Assembly: GCF_013372165.1 (NCBI RefSeq)
Contig: NZ_CP053828.1
Span: forward strand, 1,302,001-1,366,000
Direction: 5' to 3'
Length of the DNA: 64,000 nt
DNA from: Campylobacter hyointestinalis subsp. lawsonii
GTDB taxonomy: Bacteria; Campylobacterota; Campylobacteria; Campylobacterales; Campylobacteraceae
The position numbers were made by a program, and so were the translations under genes. This document shows positions 59,649-64,000 of this stretch, piece after piece. How positions within the stretch are numbered: the first letter of the stretch is position 1; every line of letters starts with the position of its first letter. Under the pieces are notes generated by a model. The model did no database searches and was not told where the DNA came from. It was given only the letters and a program-made list of their open reading frames with translations.

Positions 59649-60256
59649 GAAATATCTGCATAAGCGCAATCCACACAGACGCTGGAAAAAGCTGCGTTAG
59701 CGCTGCACTTTGTTATGCTTTTGGGTTTGAGTATTTTAAACTCATTCAAGCAGGCAGCATCACTGATAAAAGTTTTGTAGAAGCAAAAGTAGCAAATTTA
59801 GTATCTCACGCTCCTGGCATTAGCCTAAAAACAGCTGCTAGCCCGCACGTAGGAATGATAAAAGAAAACGTTACTTTTGAAGGTCTTAAGATAGATATTC
59901 CAAAGCAAAACGGCGTATTAGTCGAGCTTGCTGGCGGACTTTATTGTCCGATGGATTCTGAAAAATATATGATAGATTATATAGAAGCTAAAAAATTGCC
60001 TACATTTTTAGTCTCTAGAAACTATCTTGGGAGCATAAATCACACAGTTCTTAGCATAGAAGCTTTAAAGAGTAAAAATATAGAAATTTTAGGAGTTATC
60101 TTTAGCGATGAAAAAGACGAATTAAGCGAAGAATATCTAAAAAGACAATATCCAAATTTAAACTTTTTTAATCTCAAAAACTTTGATAAATTCGGCTTTG
60201 AAAATGCAGCAGATGACCTAAGAAAGCAAATTCTAAAAGTAGGAGTAAAGCTATGA
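59645..60256 (+). CDS. bioD: Dethiobiotin synthetase
   Basis: ATP-dependent ring-forming step from 7,8-diaminopelargonate. The P-loop is IHTDAGKSCVSAAL (residues 7-20), a variant of the usual GTDTxxGKT. The 203 residues are near the family length. The start is TTG, overlapping bioC by four bases. bioA and bioB are not in this window. Confidence 0.9.
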   Translation: MRNICISAIHTDAGKSCVSAALCYAFGFEYFKLIQAGSITDKSFVEAKVANLVSHAPGISLKTAASPHVGMIKENVTFEGLKIDIPKQNGVLVELAGGLYCPMDSEKYMIDYIEAKKLPTFLVSRNYLGSINHTVLSIEALKSKNIEILGVIFSDEKDELSEEYLKRQYPNLNFFNLKNFDKFGFENAADDLRKQILKVGVKL

Positions 60257-60618
60257 TTTATAGTGATGATTTTATATATCTTGAGTTTGAGACAAGTGAA
60301 ATTCCGTGGGTAAAAATCTTTACAAAGCAAGTTTTTAAAGAGCTTAGCGACTGCGATGAGACTACTAAAAAAAGATTATTTGAAGCTGGTTTTATAGTCG
60401 AAAAAACTATGCTTGAGTTTTATAGACCTACTAAAATCAACTGGGCGAGTTTTGCAAACTACGTTCCAAAGGTGCATTTGCATATACAAGCTAGATTTGC
60501 AGATGATAGCTTTTTTCCAGAATCCATGTGGGGAGTAAAGCAAAGAGAAGGTTTAAAAAGAGATTTAAGACTAGAAGAATTTAAATCCAAGCTTATTTTA
60601 GCGTTAAAACAAATTTAA
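60253..60618 (+). CDS. HIT-domain protein in the biotin operon
   Basis: A 121-residue member of the HIT superfamily of nucleotide hydrolases. The motif is NYVPKVHLHIQARFADD (key HLHIQ), followed by the FFPESMWG loop common in proteobacterial HIT proteins. It shares four bases with bioD. No biotin role is known for this family; a nucleotide by-product role would be guesswork. Confidence 0.8.
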   Translation: MIYSDDFIYLEFETSEIPWVKIFTKQVFKELSDCDETTKKRLFEAGFIVEKTMLEFYRPTKINWASFANYVPKVHLHIQARFADDSFFPESMWGVKQREGLKRDLRLEEFKSKLILALKQI

Positions 60619-60708
60619 TAATTGCGGATTTTTTGTAAATTTAGTTTTTGGTTTGCATTATTAATTTTCTATTATTTTGATATTCAATACAAATTTTAAT
60701 TTTAATAA

Positions 60709-60714
60709 TACAAT
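60709..60714 (+). promoter_or_regulatory. Likely -10 of the YceI gene
   Basis: TACAAT 28 bases before the ATG, with AAGGA as ribosome-binding site. No clear -35. Confidence 0.45.
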
Positions 60715-60741
60715 AGTGCGATTTTAAAAAAAGGATAAAAA

Positions 60742-61296
60742 ATGACAAAAAAAATATTTGGTTCGGCTATCTGCGCTATGTTTTTAGCAGGTGCTGCATT
60801 TGGTGCTCCTTATGAGCTAGACACTGCACATTCAAGCATAAATTTCAAAATCAAACACCTAAGCGTTAGCAATGTAAATGGAACTTTCAAAGATGTAAAA
60901 GCTAATATAGATATTGAAAACGAAATCCCAAACAAACTAGAAGCTACGATCAAAACAAAATCAGTTTTTACAGATAATAGCACTAGGGATTCTCATTTAC
61001 AACAAGCAGATTATTTTAATTCAGCAAAATATCCAGATATGAAATTTACGATGACTAAATTTGATGGCAAAAATGTAACTGGAGATTTAACAATCAAAGA
61101 TGTAACTAAACCAATAACTCTAAACTATGAATTTGGCGGAAAAACAATTAGTCCATTAGACAAAAAAGAACACATAGGATTTAATCTAGAAGGCGACATA
61201 AAACGAAGCGATTTTGGAATTGCTAAAGATACACCAAATGCAGTTCTTGGTGATAAAATAAAAATAAACATAGAAATAGAAGCGATAGCAAAATAA
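60742..61296 (+). CDS. YceI family periplasmic lipid-binding protein
   Basis: A 184-residue protein with signal peptide (cleavage after AAFGA near residue 20). The mature part is the YceI lipocalin-like barrel: YELDTAHSSINFKIKHL start (key AHSSINFKIKH), DNSTRDSHLQQADYF and KRSDFG near the end. It binds isoprenoids in relatives. It ends in a shared terminator with dps. Confidence 0.95.
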   Translation: MTKKIFGSAICAMFLAGAAFGAPYELDTAHSSINFKIKHLSVSNVNGTFKDVKANIDIENEIPNKLEATIKTKSVFTDNSTRDSHLQQADYFNSAKYPDMKFTMTKFDGKNVTGDLTIKDVTKPITLNYEFGGKTISPLDKKEHIGFNLEGDIKRSDFGIAKDTPNAVLGDKIKINIEIEAIAK

Positions 61297-61300
61297 GCTA

Positions 61301-61323
61301 AAAAGGCGGTTTTGCCGCCTTTT
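61301..61323. terminator. Bidirectional terminator between yceI and dps
   Basis: AAAAGGCGG and CCGCCTTTT form a GC-rich stem with a TTTTG loop and A/T runs on both sides, so it works in both directions. Confidence 0.9.
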
Positions 61324-61333
61324 ATAAAATAAA

Positions 61334-61774
61334 TTATGCCAAAGTTTGATTAATCATCCATATCTTTTTCTCATAATCACCATAATGATCTTGAGCCATA
61401 TTTGAAGTTGTTGTGTCGCCTGCTTTTTCAGCTACTTCTTCTAGTTTTTTAAACTCTTCAACAAGATATTTATAAGCTTTTCTTATCTCTTCTAAAACCT
61501 CAGTTGGAGTATAGCTATCTTTTTGCAATACAGGAGCTTTTGCACCTAGTTTTACTAACTCATCAGCTTTTAATATGGCTTTTCCACCGATTTGTATAGC
61601 ACGTTCAGCTGTATCATCATAAAGCTCTGCCATCTCTTCATACGCTTTTTCAGTATATTCATGAATAGCATAAAATTGAAGACCTTTTACGTTCCAGTGA
61701 TAGTCGTGGAAAGCTATAAAAAACGCATGTGCGTCAGCTTGAATTTGGTTTAGTTGTTTAACTACATTTGTCAT
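61334..61774 (-). CDS. dps: Dps family ferritin-like protein
   Basis: A 146-residue subunit of the 12-mer that stores iron and protects DNA from peroxide. The ferroxidase ligands lie in HDYHWNVKG (residues 23-31) and HEYTEKAYEEMAE (His, then Asp/Glu pairs). It is the NapA/Dps type of epsilonproteobacteria. Confidence 0.95.
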   Translation of the reverse strand: MTNVVKQLNQIQADAHAFFIAFHDYHWNVKGLQFYAIHEYTEKAYEEMAELYDDTAERAIQIGGKAILKADELVKLGAKAPVLQKDSYTPTEVLEEIRKAYKYLVEEFKKLEEVAEKAGDTTTSNMAQDHYGDYEKKIWMINQTLA

Positions 61775-61803
61775 TTTGTATCCTTTATTTTTTAATTTGT
61801 GGA

Positions 61804-61809
61804 ATTATA
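61804..61809 (-). promoter_or_regulatory. -10 element of dps
   Basis: TATAAT on the minus strand 30 bases before the dps ATG. I see no certain PerR or Fur box. Confidence 0.55.
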
Positions 61810-61860
61810 TCCGAATACTCTTAAAAGAAAATAAATCCTAATTAAGAATTTTTATTATTT

Positions 61861-61894
61861 AGATATAATCTTCCTTCAAGATTAGATTATATCT
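61861..61894. repeat. Nested inverted repeats upstream of dps
   Basis: AGATATAATC at 61861-61870 pairs with GATTATATCT at 61885-61894. Inside, TAATCTT (61866-61872) pairs with AAGATTA (61878-61884). The arms overlap, so the two hairpins exclude each other. Confidence 0.5.
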
Positions 61895-62433
61895 CTTAAA
61901 TGGTAAATAAAAAGTAATTTATAGCCATTTTATGGCAGTTTTTGATAATAAATTATCAAAATTTATCCAAAAAATCCACTGATTTGATAATAATTTTGGT
62001 TTCTAAGCTTTTAAATACTTGTTGAATTACTTGTGTAAAACACAACCAAAAGAGAAACTAGATGAATTGCGAATATCATTTTTAGGCTTAACTGACATTT
62101 AATCGATATATAAACGTCCTTATATAGGCTTTGGGCTACAACCGCTAAAACTACTATTAAGCAAAAGCTCATAAGCATTAAGCAGAGTTAAAAAGTATGT
62201 GTCATTTGGCATATATGGCACTACTTCTAAAGACGCACCAAGAATATTTGTAGCCTCGCCATTATAAGGATTGATAATCTTTTGCTACTAGGCTAAATTT
62301 GTAAAGCAGTAAATCGTGTTTAGAGATGACGCTACTGTCTTGTAGTTTTTTATCTTATTTAACTAGGCTTGTTAAGCGATCGATTATTTTAGTGTTCTCT
62401 TTGAATTCTACCTTATCAATTTTATCGTTATCT

Positions 62434-62622
62434 TTAGCCAACCTTTATTAAATTTTTAAAACTATCGCCAGTGTCAGCTTCGCCGTTTAGACCTAAATTT
62501 ATATGTAGCCAAACGCTTAAATTTTCAAAACTAACAGCAGTTTGGGTAAGCTTTTGTCTTTGAGCGTCAGTCGGTCTAGTCCCACATGCTACACGAACTA
62601 AATTCCCATAACCTAAACCCAA
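62434..62622 (-). pseudogene. Unidentified phage-region gene fragment
   Basis: An open frame of 62 codons (GYGNLVRVACGTRPTDAQ, then LSVWLHINLG) that reads like coding sequence but has no proper start or family I can name. It is probably a piece of a phage structural gene. Confidence 0.35.
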
Positions 62623-62799
62623 AATATCAACTTCGCTTTTAATCTTTGAAGTTTGATAAGTATTAGAGATGGCGAGATGCGAGTATCGCTTTAAAATACT
62701 CTAAAACTCGTCTGAATATATCAAAGTTAGCGACAATATGCTAAAGTCTAGGTGGGCGAAACAAACACCAAATAGAACTAAGCTCGTATCAAACACACA

Positions 62800-63101
62800 A
62801 TGACCCTAAAGCCAAATTTTCAAATCATTGCAAATGATGATAATTTAACTAAGAACATTAGAGATAACATTGTATCTCTTAGCTTTAATGATAAAGAACA
62901 AAGTAAGATATCTATGGTCTTAATTTGGCATATGATACACAATCTTTTGATGATAAAATAGTAGTATATCTTAGGCTACAAAGATGATCTCATAGTGGAA
63001 ATTTAGACTTCAAACAACAGAGTGAAATTTTAAAATTTCACTACTAAAGCAAGAGCAACAGTAGCTAATTTTAGCAATGATACCTTAAAAACTTTAAGAT
63101 A
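62800..63101 (+). pseudogene. Phage late control protein D fragment
   Basis: Frames joined across two or three shifts read MTLKPNFQIIANDDNLT, IVSLSFNDKEQSKISMV, YDTQSFDDKIVVYL, GYKDDLIVEI and TTKARATVANF. This is the pattern of the N-terminal half of late-control gene D proteins of Mu- and P2-like phages. The C-terminal half is not recoverable. Confidence 0.65.
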
Positions 63102-63331
63102 ATATTAGCAATATTAAGTTTATATATACTTTGACTTACGAATTTAGCTTTTTAGTAGCTATTAAAAACTCTACTTTGTGATAGTGGCTAAAAAATTGAA
63201 TCATGCATTAGCAGCGCACCAAAATATAAGACAGATACTAAGAACTTTATAGCTTTGTCAGGCTTATAGAAATATCCATAAAAGCGTTATAGTACAGCGC
63301 AAAATACACTCCTAGTAGAGGTGACTATAAT

Positions 63332-63503
63332 ATGAAAGTAGTCCCACAGCCCAAATGTAGCAAAAGCTAGAAAGGAGCGTAAGGTTTCGCAGTTATCTCT
63401 AAAGATGGGATATAAATCTGTAAGCGTGGTTAGTTTTGCTGAAATTTGTCTAAATGGTGCGCATTTTAATATCGCTCATCTTTTACAGATATCTAACCGT
63501 TAA
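63332..63503 (+). pseudogene. XRE-type helix-turn-helix regulator fragment
   Basis: A start ATG with GAGGTG before it gives MKVVPQP, and after one frameshift comes KARKERKVSQLSLKMGYKS and FAEICLNGAHFNIAHLLQIS, the two HTH helices and the following helices of an XRE repressor. A stop ends it early. A phage repressor remnant is likely. Confidence 0.55.
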
Positions 63504-63659
63504 ATCATATCTTAGATGGCGTTCAAGAAATAATTGATATGAGCAACATAGAGTAATTAAATTTAGTTTATTTAAAATAATTAAAGATATTTTGGATTTG
63601 ATAAGTTAGTTTGGTGGAATTTGAATAGAAAAATGTTTGGTAGCAAAATAGATGAAAAT

Positions 63660-63689
63660 TTAGCCAAATTTCATACCAAATTTGGCTAA
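63660..63689 (-). terminator. Terminator after accA
   Basis: A perfect 12-bp stem (TTAGCCAAATTT/AAATTTGGCTAA) with a six-base loop begins nine bases past the accA stop; the minus strand continues with A/T-rich sequence containing TTTT. Confidence 0.75.
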
Positions 63690-63697
63690 ATACTCAA

Positions 63698-64000
63698 CTA
63701 TTCATAAGCTCCGATAGATAATATTTTTTCCATTCTAGCACTTACAACTTCATCTATGGATAATTTTTCAAGCTCTTCAAGCTCTTTGAGTATGTAAGCT
63801 CCGATAGCTTTGATAGCACCATCTTTATCTCTGTGAGCCCCCATTATAGGTTCATCTATCACATCATCAATTAAATTTAGTTCTTTTAAGTCATCTGCTG
63901 TGATCTTCATAGCTTTTGTCGCGGCTTCGCTTTTGCTAGGGTCATTCCACAAAATCGCCGCACAACCCTCTGGTGATATGACTGAAAAAACAGAGTTTTT
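63698..64000 (-). CDS. accA: Acetyl-CoA carboxylase carboxyltransferase subunit alpha (5' part outside window)
   Basis: Only the C-terminal 100 residues are present. They read [32 protein letters not shown] and [15 protein letters not shown], the highly conserved AccA tail. The gene transfers carboxyl from biotin-BCCP to acetyl-CoA for fatty acid synthesis. The start lies beyond base 64000. Confidence 0.93.
   Translation of the reverse strand, partial: KNSVFSVISPEGCAAILWNDPSKSEAATKAMKITADDLKELNLIDDVIDEPIMGAHRDKDGAIKAIGAYILKELEELEKLSIDEVVSARMEKILSIGAYE

Larger units (their letters stand above)
61900..63690. other. Decayed Mu-like prophage region
   Basis: About 1.8 kb between dps and accA without an intact gene. 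It holds the late-control D and XRE-type fragments described separately, an unidentified minus-strand frame (62434-62622), and a minus-strand fragment (62120-62272) reading NPYNGEATNILGASLEVVPY that may come from a phage head protein. Stops and frameshifts are frequent on both strands. Confidence 0.65.

Overview
The window is low-GC, densely coded DNA from an epsilonproteobacterium, almost certainly a Campylobacter, and probably one related to C. fetus. The evidence is the gene order and content: tyrS-spoT-rpoZ-pyrH-envC-like-ftsX-ftsE-trmB-flpA-rluD; xseB, guaB, gatA and a 36-codon membrane ORF before ileS; the flgI-flgJ-flgM-flgN-flgK block; flaG-fliD-fliS; and a long TrmB typical of the group. 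Most genes to about 20.8 kb lie on the minus strand, tightly packed with 1-20 bp overlaps. No rRNA operon, CRISPR array or intact mobile element is present.

Layout. 1-20.8 kb: housekeeping operons covering translation (tyrS, ileS, gatA, trmB, rluD), the stringent response (spoT, rpoZ), cell division (ftsEX with an EnvC-type activator), the FlpA-type fibronectin-III lipoprotein, rodA, a Sco copper chaperone, metX and guaB. 20.9-27.4 kb: a predicted outer-membrane protein, cinA, a large orphan MshQ/DUF6701-like surface protein, arsB and a hemerythrin-GGDEF diguanylate cyclase. 27.6-28.5 kb: nine tRNA genes behind one consensus sigma-70 promoter, with duplicated Lys/Val/Asp units and C34 isoacceptors for Glu and Lys. 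28.5-30 kb: a graveyard with an IS1595-type transposase pseudogene and a probable TnpB scrap. 30-40.5 kb: lgt, a TorD-like protein, copA and copZ, a GNAT enzyme, a probable flagellar-dependent secreted protein, dsbI preceded by an eroded small gene, ppiB, yebC and the DUF2325-fldA operon. 40.4-46.6 kb: slt, yggT, gltX, queC and a phosphomannomutase. 46.6-54.4 kb: two flagellar blocks with recognisable sigma-54 and sigma-28 promoters, followed by rnpB. 54.7-60.6 kb: truD, thiL, a DJ-1-like protein and a biotin operon (bioF-bioG-bioC-bioD plus a HIT protein). 60.7-64 kb: a YceI protein, dps, a decayed Mu-like prophage and the 3' end of accA.

The genes connect in several ways. GatA and GltX fit the indirect Gln-tRNA route of this group. 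FtsE, FtsX and the EnvC-like protein form one division module; the last has lost the zinc ligands of its peptidase domain, so it is more likely an amidase activator than an enzyme. FlgM and sigma-28 promoters tie flgM and the flaG-fliD operon into the late flagellar switch, while flgI and the genes after it start from a sigma-54 promoter. CopA, CopZ and, at a distance, Sco handle copper.

I found no complete new defence or mobile system. The most interesting leads are two pseudoenzymes (a nitrilase-fold and a DJ-1-fold protein without their nucleophile cysteines), the unusual tRNA cluster with an inverted repeat around its promoter, the broken leader gene of dsbI, an 84-bp MITE-like element, and the nested 36-residue membrane peptide between ileS and gatA.
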